Source: Brachynemurus nebulosus
Lineage: Eukaryota; Arthropoda; Insecta; Neuroptera; Myrmeleontidae
Assembly (NCBI GenBank): GCA_035578155.1
Contig: JAPWDM010000005.1
Span: 40,934,365-40,998,364, forward strand
Reading direction: 5' to 3'
DNA length: 64,000 bases
The position numbers and the translations under genes were made by a program. Of the stretch, positions 12,014 through 23,083 are shown piece by piece (positions within the stretch are counted from its first letter, which is position 1; each line of letters starts with the position of its first letter). Under the pieces are notes generated by a model. That model searched no databases. It was not told the DNA's origin and worked only from the letters and a program-made list of their open reading frames with translations.

Positions 12014-12243
12014 GGGTAAAAGCCCCCTTTGTGGAACGGTATCTAATACTGGAACAGTTTTGACATTTACATATTTATTTCTTTAATTAAGTAAGGAAAC
12101 TTTAAATGCGAGGTGAATTTAAATTGAATAACAATCATTCTATTAATAATAATTTTTGTTATGAGACGTTTCTTTCAGAAATAACTTCATTAATATGTAA
12201 ATGTTCATAATTAGATACCGTTCCACAAAGGGGGCTTTTACCC
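12014..12243. mobile_element. TA-flanked MITE with perfect 34-bp TIRs, nested in hAT
   Basis: The 34-bp ends are perfect inverted repeats starting GGGTAAAAGCCCCCTTTGTG, flanked by TA at 12012-12013 and 12244-12245. The 230-bp length, GGG start and TA duplication resemble the two pogo-derived elements of this window (1429-2725, 29120-29931), but there is no coding remnant here. Perfect ends indicate a young insertion into the older hAT sequence. Confidence 0.9.
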
Positions 12244-13079
12244 TATTTAAGTTTGCTAAAATACTTTTACACATTTTTACCAATTAATCCCATCCTAAGG
12301 TTAAATCAAAACTGAGCCCTTAAAATTTTAATTTCTCAATCTATCAAAAGACTCTATGATCTATTTGTTTTTATCTGCCGCCATGGCGTCGCTACTCTCG
12401 CCGCACCTGCTCCCTATTATTATTGCTGGCGTTGATATATAAAAAAAAAACCACCGTGAGCAGCGGGGCCCCATCACGGTAGTCGAATTTTCCCCTTTAT
12501 CTTCGGTATTGAATGTCTACAAGCGAAATGTGATTGAAAGTCTACAACCGAATTGTCATTTTGTTGGTTTCAAAACTGGTGATGAGTGTTCGGCTGATCG
12601 AGGCTTTAAAAAAAGGTTTTAAGTATTTAAGGGCTGTATCTCAGTAAATTTCAATTTTGTGCCGAAAACAGGTAGCAGAAAAAAAGCCAACACAATTCGT
12701 ACGAGGACATTCCTGCCCATGTTTATCCGCTAATTGCCTTTATGTTTTAGTTTTAAAAATTAAAAAAGGACCTTAAATAGTAAACTGGAAGGCCTTTATA
12801 AAGATATTTTTTCTTTCCAAAAAAATCCAAAATTTCTATTTTATAAATACTAAAAATCCAAAATTCCTAATTTATAAATAAACAGTGACTTTAATAACAT
12901 TTTTAAATTACTTAATATGTATGTATTTCATTTGTCATAAAAGTAAGTTCACTTTTTTTAAAATTTTTTAAAATTACTATTCGCCTACTTGTATTTAGAA
13001 TAAACATAATGCTTTTAAAACACATTTAACAATAGCATTCAATTCCGATGTAAAAATGGGAGAAGTGGGGGAAAAGTGA

Positions 13080-13720
13080 TGCGGACTCCCTACAAGGTAC
13101 TAGCTGGATACTAACTGAATACACGTACAAAATTTCAGCCCTCTAGGTTTCCTTATGGAGTCTCTAGACGTGTTAGAAAACAAGCAAAAAAATTAAGGAA
13201 ATATTGGCGTAAAAATCGTGGGGGTAAGGGTTAAAAGTTGAAACCTCCAAAAAACAGTGTCTGGCTATTAGCTTAACCTGTACACCAAATTTCAGCCCTC
13301 TAGGTTTATTTGGGGAGATTTTGACCCGAACGAAACTGTTAAAAAACAAGAAAAATCATGTTCTTTTGGGTATAAAAATTGTGGGGGTAGGGGTTAAAAG
13401 TCGAGACCCCCAAAAGGCACCCCCTTGATACTAACACAATCCGAATACAAAATTTCAGCCCTCTAGGTTTATTCGGGTGACCTGTGCGAGTGGTACAAAC
13501 TTCGAAAACGTCGAAAATGCATGAAATTGTAGCTTAAAAATGAGGGGGGTGGGGGTAAAATATTAAAACCTCCAAAAAGCACAACCTAGGTACGAACTTT
13601 ATCAACACACCAAATTTCAACTCTCTACGTTAATTCTGGGGGGCTGGGGGCCTGTTAGATCCAGCGAAAATCGTTTTTCCCCCCTCTACTCCCACCATAT
13701 CATCCTAGGAAGCTGAATTT
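13080..13720. repeat. diverged tandem modules in Helentron-like copy A
   Basis: Four modules of roughly 130-165 bp share the phrase AAATTTCAGCCCTCTAGGTT and a G/C-run block of the type GGGGGTAGGGGTTAAAA followed by ACCTCCAAAA. They diverge by point changes, so the array is older than the split between copies A and B, which both contain it (copy B 26040-26640). Confidence 0.8.
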
Positions 13721-13948
13721 TGGATATGTTGTAGATAATTGACCGAAACATTATTTAAAACCGGTTTGAAAAAGTTTTATTGCTTTTCCGCCCCCCACCA
13801 CCCCCTTAAAGGTCGGGTCCGAAAAAAAATTTGCCCAAAATTTGACCCCACTTTGATAGTATTGTTGTGCATCGGAATAAGCCCCACTTACCAAATTTTA
13901 TCTCTTAACTTCCATAGGAGGGCCCTACACATATTAAAAGGTTGCGGG

Positions 13949-14060
<112 letters not shown>

Positions 14061-14981
14061 CATCTTTTTTTTTACATAATCGTGTTCTACGGGTCCGAAA
14101 ACGGATAGCGCCTCTGGTCTCGCCTCTCGCAGCTCTTATCGTATAGACTGTATAAGTCTAATTTTTCGGAGAAAATTCGACTAAAAAATGTTTATAACAG
14201 TCAATAACTGCATAGCATGAATAATTCAAAATAAAAATATTATTAATGTTTTCAGTTAAGTAAACACTATTACGTCTTAATTGTACGTTTAAAAATTTAT
14301 TTTTAATTTGATATAACTTTTTAAATATTAGGTAGTTAATAGAAATAATAAATACCCAATTAATGTGTAATGAAATAAATTAAGTAAATCTCAAAATTAC
14401 TAAAAACTTTTTTTTTAAATAAAAGTATTTTATCTTAAAAAAGTATTTAGAAAATACGTATTTTGTATCTAGTATTTCAAATACCATTTCCACAAGTATC
14501 TTGTATCTGGTATCTCAAATACCTTTTTTAAAACTATCTTGTATTTTGTATTTCAGATACTCTTTAAGGCGTATCTTGTACATCTCTGGATGTACGTAAT
14601 TATAACTTACTATGATGAAATCGTTGTTTATTTTGAATAACTTCACTTTGCAAGTTGTATCTCTGATACATTCAATCCTTATCGCGACATCTTTTGAACT
14701 GTTTGAAACAGTCTAAAGTTTGAATTTGTGAAAATAAAATTTTACGACCACAATTAAAATATGGTACCTACCATAAAGTTAGAATAATTATGTAGTCCAT
14801 TTTCTGGTAGGTACATACATTGTAAAATATAGCTTGTAAAAGTATTTGTTGATGACATAATTTTATAAAATTGTATGAAAATTAGACAAGTTGGGATTTT
14901 TATAATGTTCTGTTTTATATCTACACTATAAATTCTTGTATTTTTTTATAAAGTTGTGTAAAATTGCATTTTGTAATACAT

Positions 14982-15502
14982 ACAACGGTTCCTCAGTTTA
15001 CGCGCCTATTCAACGTAGATTTGATTTACGCGAATAAAAATCGTACAAATTGAATCTATCATTATTACTAAAAATTTTAGAGAATTTGATAATAGAGACG
15101 ATAACGAATAGGTAGCATATTTAAATCTTGAAAATATGATTATTCTCGTATCGATAACTTTTAATAATGAAAACTACATTTTAATCGTCCCAGTATGTTT
15201 GGAATACCCACAATTTCTTCCGCTTAAGCCTTCGTTATTTTTCCGTTACGACACACCGTTTAGGAGATATTTACAATCAAAGTTTTCAATGACGAAAAGT
15301 ATCATTTATAAACAAACAAGCACATTTTATCATAGGCCGACTTCAGAAGCACTTTGAAAATTTAACATATCGCTATCGATAATTTTTTCAAGTCATTTGA
15401 GCTGTGAAAATTTTCTTGTACGAAAACCGCGTTTTATGGAGGTCGTGTTATAAAAGACCTGTCGCAATTTCATATCGCGCTATAAGAAACTTGACTGTAT
15501 AT
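14982..15502. mobile_element. possible Tigger-like relic
   Basis: The left side TACAACGGTTCCTCAGTTTA and the right side, read inversely, TACAGTCAAGTTTCTTATAG, are weakly alike and both start after TA, as in Tigger/pogo relics. Similarity is low and the call may be wrong. The 73-codon frame at 15136-15357 has no recognisable domain. Confidence 0.2.
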
Positions 15503-16219
15503 AAGATCACGTAAATAAGATCACGTATAACACATGTTTTAGCAACAAGAAGTAATATAGTAAATTCATTAAAATTTAAAAAAATGCACATATTTGTAAC
15601 GTATTTTTTATAGTATGGACTGATAGGCCAACGTTTGATTCTTGACTTGACTTGACAACTTGACATTTGAAAATACCATGGTGGCAGCACCGGTAAACTT
15701 TGAATCAATCAGGTATCAATCAAGATTAATATTCGATGACGATTTTAATCTATTTGTATGATCAATTTTATTGTTACAATTCAACACCAAAATAAAATCA
15801 ATCGATTATTAACTAATACTACTGAACCTTTTCATAAAAAAACAACCATCTGTTCATCTGGTAAACATGTTCTTACATAAACTTGCATAGTTAAAAGAAA
15901 TAATATCACCTAAAGAGAAAGGGAACCACATTTAATAATTTGCTGCTGCGTTTTTTATTAATTTTTTACCACGGAAAACAGCATTCAATACTTTCCATTG
16001 CTAGTACTAGATCTGTTCGTTGCAATGGATTTCTTTCAACACATAAAAATGCAAATATTAGCTGTAAATACGTCATAAGTAATATCTCGCACGATTGGTC
16101 GGCTGATTGTAAATTAGCGGTGTGAATGTTGTTGGCGAATGCGTGGCAGTAAACGCATTTTTATAGTACACAAATCTATTGAAAATATACTTGTGTATAA
16201 GTTGAGTATGGTTACCATA
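15503..16219. other. AT-rich unassigned sequence
   Basis: No repeat partner or coding domain recognised. Frames of 61-86 codons occur (15448-15708 minus, 15940-16125 plus) but show no family pattern. Confidence 0.35.
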
Positions 16220-17396
16220 TGAGCCGTTTATTTTTAAAGTGGGGCAAGTCCATATTTTGTTATTGCAAGATATTTAAGGGTTTTCGTTTCAATAAATTTA
16301 AAAATATTGGTAAGTGTTAATAGACATATTTTTTGTATTTTATAGTATTACATAATGTAAGTTTATAATCCAATAGTGTTTATAGTGCTGGCTAAAAAAA
16401 ATAGTGGTTTTATTATAACTAAGTGGACTTTCCTCACTTTCAAAATTAATGAATTATTGTAATCGTTAATTTAAATGGATAATATTTTAGTTTTATCATT
16501 TAAAAATAAATATAATAAAAACTGTTCACACGACAGTTCAACTTCAGAAGCACGTACTGTGACATTATTACCCCCTGCCAGTGCCTTAGTAGTAGAAATG
16601 AGTGTATGAAAATAAGTATGTACTTTAAAAGGGCGACTCACCCCCTTTGCAGTGTTGCTTAAAATGAATTTTGAAAATTTATTCTAATTGCTTTAAACGA
16701 TTTTCCTTGAAGAAGTTGTTAATTACTCAGATAGTACGATTATGTCAACACAGTCCCCCGTAGTTAACTATCTCTGGATTTAATATTAGGAAATTGAGTA
16801 AAAACAGGTCGATTAGATTTTTTTACGTACATTTGAAATCTGTAAATAAAACTTTATTATATTTTATCTTTTACCCATTTTCGGAAAATTAACCCCCAAA
16901 TTTTAGCCCTAAACTACCCTTGTTGGTGTAATTTAAGCAAATTACATATCAGTAGATAGCATTTTGAAAAAGAGCAATATCGCCAATTTAAGCTTTTCCT
17001 CTATTTCTTACCGTTTTCGAGATATTTGAAAAATTATATTTTCACGCCAATTTTTGAAGGACGGTTTCACCCCTTCAGACCGCTTTTCCGCAGATAAAAA
17101 AAATACGTGTTACTTATTTTTTAGTGTTCTACAACATATCTAAGTTTCATCAAAATCAATAGGTCCAGTCTCGGAAATTTTACTTGTAAGATGGACTTGC
17201 ACTACTATCAAAATAAACATATTTACAGTACTGTTAAGAGCTAAAACTTCAATCTTCCAAATATTAGGCTTCTGAATTTTTTTGACTATAAATTGTTGAC
17301 AGATAAAAAGATCATCCTACCAAGTCTTATGTATAACTACCATTATCTTCATTTTTTTTAAAATGGACTTGCCCCACTTTCAAAATAAACGGCTCA
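16220..17396. mobile_element. TA-flanked inverted-repeat element, 1.18 kb
   Basis: Ends are 34-bp inverted repeats, 33/34 identical, starting TGAGCCGTTTATTTT and containing AAAGTGGGGCAAGTCCAT, with TA at 16218-16219 and 17397-17398. The interior has no long reading frame. It includes phrases such as CATCAAAATCAATAGGTCCAG that also occur in other insect repeats. Probably a non-autonomous Tc1/mariner-superfamily element of recent origin, judging by the nearly perfect ends. Confidence 0.85.
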
Positions 17397-17398
17397 TA

Positions 17399-18855
17399 TT
17401 ATATATACATACATACGTATAATAATGCATGTATAATTTTTTTTATTACTCAAGAATTGAATATAATAATTTAGTTCAAGAACGCGGTTGCTTTGTTTTT
17501 TTATTTGATACAGATTAGATTTTAATAAAATCTTTTCAATAGGAGTTTTGTTATATTTGGAATGTAAGTGGTTTTTCATTTGCCACTGTTTTTTTACACT
17601 GAAGTACTTACTATTAGGGAATGAGGAAACTGATTTTTTCGTATATATCAATATAAACCTATCTAAAAGTAAACCCTACCACTTAAATTTAGACAATTTT
17701 GTGTAAAAAGAAGAAGTATTTCAACATAGGCGTAACTACAATTTTTGCGCCCTGGAGCCATTTTGACTCGATTGCTCCCGCCTCAAAATTTCATTGCTTC
17801 CTACAAAATGAAGCTGACAAGCTAAAAAGAAAAGCCCAGGGAATTTTTTTGAATTTTCTTCCTTGTAAGTGGGTTTTGAGAACTGGAAGAAAAAATCGCT
17901 TCTCAATAATTTTTTTTTCCTTCGTGCGCCCATGTTTTCCCATTCTTGCAATAAATAATGTAGTCCTTAGACAGTATATTATGTTCCTCATATCCCACGT
18001 CGATGGCTGCTTCAGTGAAATAGTCTACAAACTGGTTTTATGTACTATCTATTTACTATAATAGTGCATTCATTGGTCATGAAATTTTAATCATAACTGA
18101 ACAAAAAAATATTATAAAAATTCTTCATGGTAACTTGTTAAGCGCGGTTAAACCAATTGGGATATTATTTTAATTAGATATTACAGAAGGAATAATTAAT
18201 TAACTATGTATATAAATACTAAAAATTTATAAAACTTATTTTTTTGCTAATTTATTTATATATTTAAAATATATTAACTTTTATATGTATATGTCGACTA
18301 TATTTTATTTATACAAATTTTATTTTAATATTGACATTTTAATTTCTAATTTAATTAGATTTATGATTTCTGAATTTTACATATTTTATTTTTAAACAAA
18401 ATTTTTTTATCAAATTAAAGAATTTTATTTAACGCATAAACATTTGCGTGTATATGTGTGCAGTATGGAATCGGTACAGTAACTAATAAAAATGTTGCCA
18501 TACTTACGTTTAAAAATATTCTTTTCTTTAAGCGGGAATATTCGTATTAAAATGTTGGCGTTTCGCTTGCTGATTTCCAGCTTTCAGTTTCTCAAGTTAA
18601 TTACTAAAAAACTTACCTTATTTCTTATTCTTGGGCCATGTATTAATCTTTCGTCCATCTCGTATTCTGCCATTTGTACCACTTTGTTTGTTTTATTTGA
18701 TGTAGCTGCTACTCTTGTGTGGTAAGGCAAAAACTTTAATTATTGTCTTATAACTAGCTTGTTTTTTATTTAACAATAAGCCCACTTTGGCAAAAAACGT
18801 AATAAAATTATCTTTCTTTAATCAAGTTTCATGAAAATTTCGTCTTAAATATAAT
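17399..18855. other. AT-rich unassigned sequence with possible hAT-like fragment
   Basis: From 17726 a phrase CATAGGCGTAACTACAATTT followed by GCGCCCTGGAGCC resembles eroded hAT-type ends. The 120-codon frame at 17699-18061 overlaps two frames on the other strand and shows no domain. The rest is unassigned. Confidence 0.35.
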
Positions 18856-19383
18856 GCCGCTGCTACACGATGCTACGAACACCTTCCAACATTCGACGTT
18901 GGATGGTTCATAGCATCGTGTAGCCGTTGTTCGAACCTACGAGTGTCCAATGTCGAGCGTCAAACATTCGCATTTGGTCGTGTCCCGTTCGATGTCGGTA
19001 TTCTTGCACCGAGTCAAAGGGATGCTTCGAACGTTTGAAGGTCAATGTTGGTTGTGTTCGTTGGTTGCGCACGACTCGTTCATGTGAAGAGAGACAACAT
19101 CAGTGTATAACATTAGAGATAACATCAGACAGATAACATCTTCGTCAGGTTTGTCCCAACACATTATACAAGAGAGACAACATCAGTGTATAACATTAGA
19201 GATAACATCAGACAGATAACAGCGTTGTCCACTGAGTACCAACACATTATCATTCGTATTGGATCAAACATTCGACTCACCGTGTAGCAGATACATTCGT
19301 CGCACCAACTATCGAACTTAATTGCCTCAAACGTTCGATCGAATGTTGGAAGGAACGTTCGTAGCATCGTGTAGAACCCGCTT
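18856..19383. mobile_element. hAT-type MITE with 8-bp duplication AATATAAT
   Basis: AATATAAT is duplicated at 18848-18855 and 19384-19391. The terminal inverted repeats share CTACACGATGCTACGAAC (left from 18864, right read inversely from 19373) after short, slightly different outermost bases. The left end also folds on itself: the same TACACGATGCTA word returns inverted at 18916-18927. The middle holds an 83-bp tandem duplication. CG-rich words set it apart from the AT-rich surroundings. No transposase is present. Confidence 0.75.
19088..19251. repeat. 83-bp tandem duplication inside the hAT MITE
   Basis: The block starting AGAGAGACAACATCAGTGTA at 19088 recurs at 19171. The first 50 bases are essentially identical; later parts differ but share CCAACACATTAT. 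Each unit itself contains repeated ATAACATCAGACAGATAAC words. Confidence 0.85.
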
Positions 19384-19391
19384 AATATAAT

Positions 19392-20044
19392 TGAAAAACT
19401 AAAAACTTTGTTTCATCGAAATTAACGAATATTTTTGTTACTTAACTGAATTCAGTTGAAAGGAACTGATTAACATACGATTATTAATAAAAAGTGCATT
19501 TCCATATAAATGGCTACTTAAAGAAATTATTAATTATTGAAAAAATTAAATTATTTTAATATTTCGTTCTTTATAAATATTTATTGGCGTTAGTTACTAT
19601 CGTGTTTAATCAAAAAATATATTTTACTGATTTATTCAATCAAAATATTGACTAATTTAAACGGATATCTATATAAAATTCTTTTATTAATATTACCTGA
19701 AAAGAAAATCCAGTAATTGTTGTACCTAATTTGTTGATGCAAAAAAAGCAATTAAGCTGAATGATTATTCAATTAATTTAAAAGAGATGTTAATTTTGTT
19801 ATAATATCGAGCAAATATTGTAAATAATTGCCTATACCCATCTAGGTTATATTATTATTTTAAATTTTTTAATGTTTAAAATGCCCTACTAGAATTTTAA
19901 ATGTTAAAAACGTTAGTCATAGATACTAAAGAAAAAAAGAGGAGAATTGTGAATGTGCTTAAGACCACGATCGAAGTGAAAATTTTTATGGCGATCTCGT
20001 AACCAATTCGAAATAATATACTCTGTAGATAAGACTTTATTGAA
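19392..20044. other. AT-rich unassigned sequence
   Basis: Nothing beyond low-complexity AT-rich DNA was recognised. Confidence 0.4.
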
Positions 20045-20200
20045 TGACGCGTGAACAGACAAACAGACAGACAAAAATTATAAAAATCGCTGTTTTGATA
20101 TCTACATCGATAACTATTTACAGTTCCAGTACAATTTTCAAAAAATATTCCATGTACAGAAATGGTCTCGTTACAGCTTTATTATGTGTATATAGATTTG
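20045..20200 (+). repeat. copy of the 10.1-kb repeat tail
   Basis: From GACGCGTGAACAGACAAACAGACAGAC through ATCGCTGTTTTGATATCTAC and TACAGAAATGGTCTCGTTAC this matches 10048-10215 closely in the same orientation. Only the 3' part of the family is present, as expected for a truncated dispersed repeat. Confidence 0.8.
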
Positions 20201-20484
20201 ACGTTAATAAGATGATAAAAGGCGCAAAATCACTTTAAAATTTGGATAAGAGTACGAGGAAGCTATTTACCACATAGCGTCTTTGGTACACTTGTATCTA
20301 GAAATGTCTCAGAAACATTGACACCATATTTGCTGGAAATTGTAAACATAGTGTTTATTTGGCTATTCTGTGTGATATTCTTAACGTGTGTTAATACAAA
20401 AAAAAGAATAAATATATAAAAATGCAAATTCAGATTAAATAAAAATTCATTTCTTGATTTGATATTAGGTTACACGTTTGTTAA

Positions 20485-21264
20485 CCCTAGAATCATACGT
20501 ACTTGTCAAAATGACGAACGAATTTCTCTACCTGCTCCAATACTAAACTTGTCGTTGCCTGCTTGCTGTGAAACTTCTGTTATATAATTTATTTGTTACT
20601 ATAACACAGCAAATGTATAAATTTTGTTTATGGTTGCTGTCGTTTTGTTTGTATTGAAAGAGCGTGCGTCAAAAGGACGACGATGTATGATTAACCGATG
20701 TTTTTTTTTTTTTAGAGAGTTTGTACTTTACATATAAATGTTTTCCTAATTTTTCTAAAATTTATTAAAGATATGGATGTTATAATTAATTTATTCAATG
20801 ATAATGATAATGTGAAAGATGATTAGAGCTGTTCGACTTATAGAGACGACATAATACTGAAGTTTTAATATATTGAATCGAAAACCAAAGAATGCGTTTC
20901 AAGTGACTTAATAAAAGCTTAACAATTTATTTTGTGGAAAATAAATTTCACATGTCCACCGACTCATAATAGTTTATAAATTAATTATTTGAAAGGCATG
21001 TCTTATGATACAATTCATGTATTTATCTATTTTTCAATTTTTATAATGAAAATATGCTTTGATAAAAAAATTAAAAAATTAATAAATATTTATATTAAAA
21101 AGTTTTTCGTTCGTCATATTTTGTTCGTTTTTGTAGTATTGATATGTAAAGAAAAATGTTTTTTGCAAATAAACTCTATAAAACTCTCCGTAAAAAGTCC
21201 ATTCGTCTAAATGACGCCGATGTATGATTAACGTTTCTCGTAGACCAACATTATGATTCTAAGG
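20485..21264. mobile_element. piggyBac-type MITE, TTAA target site
   Basis: TTAA at 20481-20484 and 21265-21268. Terminal repeats CCCTAGAATCATA and, inversely, CCTTAGAATCATA match at 12 of 13 positions. Subterminal GACGAACGAATT/GTCATTTAGACGAATGG words resemble each other inversely. The phrase GATGTATGATTAAC occurs near both ends (20684-20697, 21218-21231). The 73-codon internal frame has no transposase motif. Confidence 0.7.
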
Positions 21265-21268
21265 TTAA

Positions 21269-23027
21269 ATTACGTTGTGTATACCTTGCACATTATCACA
21301 TATTCATCGCATCGGTTCACATACATACAGCAGGCCAATGTAAAATAATAATACGATAGATAATTTTAAGGTTGCCATTATAATATATTCGGTGTAGATT
21401 TTCGTGAGGTGAACGACCCGACCGTTGCGTTGTAATGCGACCAAGCGTTTCTTGTTAACGCACCTGAGCTGCATGCACATTGCTCGTACGCACATATACT
21501 CTTTTCCCATCTCCATCTCACTTTTGATCATATTTTTCTTGATTATCATATTTTTTTCTACGTTCCTTCTTTTGTTTAGCTTGGTACGTATATAGTAGGC
21601 ATATCTATGTGGACCAAAAATAATGGGTATGGGAATTTGTTGATTGTATTGAAGTTTTTTGTCCATCAGTGTAATGTAATGTAAATATGTAATTTTTGAA
21701 TAATGAGTTCAGTTATTATGCGTACCTAAGTAATTTTTTTCTTTTGTTGTTGGCAAGTAATTCTTGCACGGATGCGTTAAATATTTGTATGTACATATGT
21801 ATATAGTCGTAGATGCATTAAAGTGTTAAATAATGATGACTATTAATGCTATTTACTATTTTAAAGTTTAAACATCTGACTAAATTACCGTCAGCTGGAA
21901 CTATTTTAACAAAAAGTTTCGAAAGTTTTTCATTGGTAACTTTTTTTTCTAGATGGTTACTTTGTTAGTTTTGGACGTTGAGGAAATCAAAAACACTATC
22001 AGAAAATATTTTTTAAAAAATTTGGGGGTACAGGTCTACTCACTCTGTCAACTTCCCATTGGGTATCCGTAAAGACTAGAGACTGCTGTACATAAATAAT
22101 TCTTTTTTCATTTCACGGGGCTCTTCGCCTGGGCCCCCGATAGAGGCTTTGTCCCTTGCAAATACTGGAGGCGAACAAAATAAAAAGAAAAAAACAAAAC
22201 GAGAAAAATTATTTATATCCCCAAAACATATTCTTGGCGAGCAAGCAAAAGGAGAATATTTGTTAATTATTATGTTTTCACAATATAAACGCATCAACAC
22301 TCAAATTTTATTTGATTTTCTGAAAGCCGCAAAACAGAAATTCTTACCGCAAATTTTATTTCTAAACCGTCCAATTTGCGGAAATCCGCCCAATCTGGCA
22401 GCCCTAGTGGGGACCTTTATCAAACAGATATCATCATTTGTTCTCAAGATATGCCATACAAAAAATATTTCATAAAAAATTTCTTAATTTGCGTTTTCTT
22501 TTTTTCTTTTTTAATTTTATAATAATTCACTGGTGTTTTTAACATCAGTTAGGTTTTTAGGCCATTATATTATAATAAAGACATGGTAAAAAACCCATAT
22601 AATCTATGTTATGTTAATAAAGTTAATTCCATTTTTTTATCACAAAGAACAAACCGCTAATCCGAATTTGCTGAAAGCTTTATCCGGTCTTCATTTTTTG
22701 ATTACGCATCTAATAAAATTAGCCCGGAGTTGATGTCATCATTGGTTCTCGAGATATACGAGACGAAAAAAAATTCACGAACGAAAGAACTAACGAACCA
22801 CCCAACCAATTAACGAACTAACGAACACACACACAGACATCACGCTAAAAACGATGAATTCGGATTCTTAACCTTGAATCGTGAAGATATGTTCAAATTA
22901 GCGATTCCTAAAATCGGACCCATTACAATAACTTCCAATGGGAGTTTAAAAATAGACTAGGTGCAAACTAATACTCATCTGACGAAATGTATAACAAAAT
23001 TAAGCCCCACCATCCCCCCCCCACAAT
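21269..23027. other. unassigned sequence with repeat fragments
   Basis: A module reading GATATCATCATTTGTTCTCA then AGATATGCC (22427-22454) recurs in diverged form as GATGTCATCATTGGTTCTCG then AGATATACG (22732-22760). The second is followed by an (AACGAACT)-like simple repeat (22776-22826) ending in CACACACACAGACATCACG, which looks like the tail of a dispersed retro- or DNA-element. GC-rich GGGCCCCCGATAGAGGC near 22131 resembles eroded hAT-type ends. The 120-codon minus frame at 21304-21666 has no recognised domain. Confidence 0.4.
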
Positions 23028-23029
23028 TT

Positions 23030-23082
<53 letters not shown>
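23028..23082. repeat. (AT)n microsatellite
   Basis: AT dinucleotide tract preceded by a C-rich run (CCCCACCATCCCCCCCCC), a combination resembling the G/C-run blocks of the Helentron-like elements. Confidence 0.9.

Positions 23083-23083
<1 letters not shown>

Noticed and set aside
13080..13720. Regularly spaced modules as a CRISPR array
   Set aside because: The repeats are long, diverged and lie inside a duplicated eukaryotic transposon; nothing prokaryotic is present.
17699..18061. 120-codon plus-strand ORF
   Set aside because: Two minus-strand frames cover the same bases, no domain is recognisable, and the region starts like an eroded hAT-type repeat.
22776..22826. AACGAACT-rich stretch as telomere-like repeat
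   Set aside because: Irregular units and a CACACAGACATCACG end fit a dispersed-repeat tail better; TTAGG arrays are absent.
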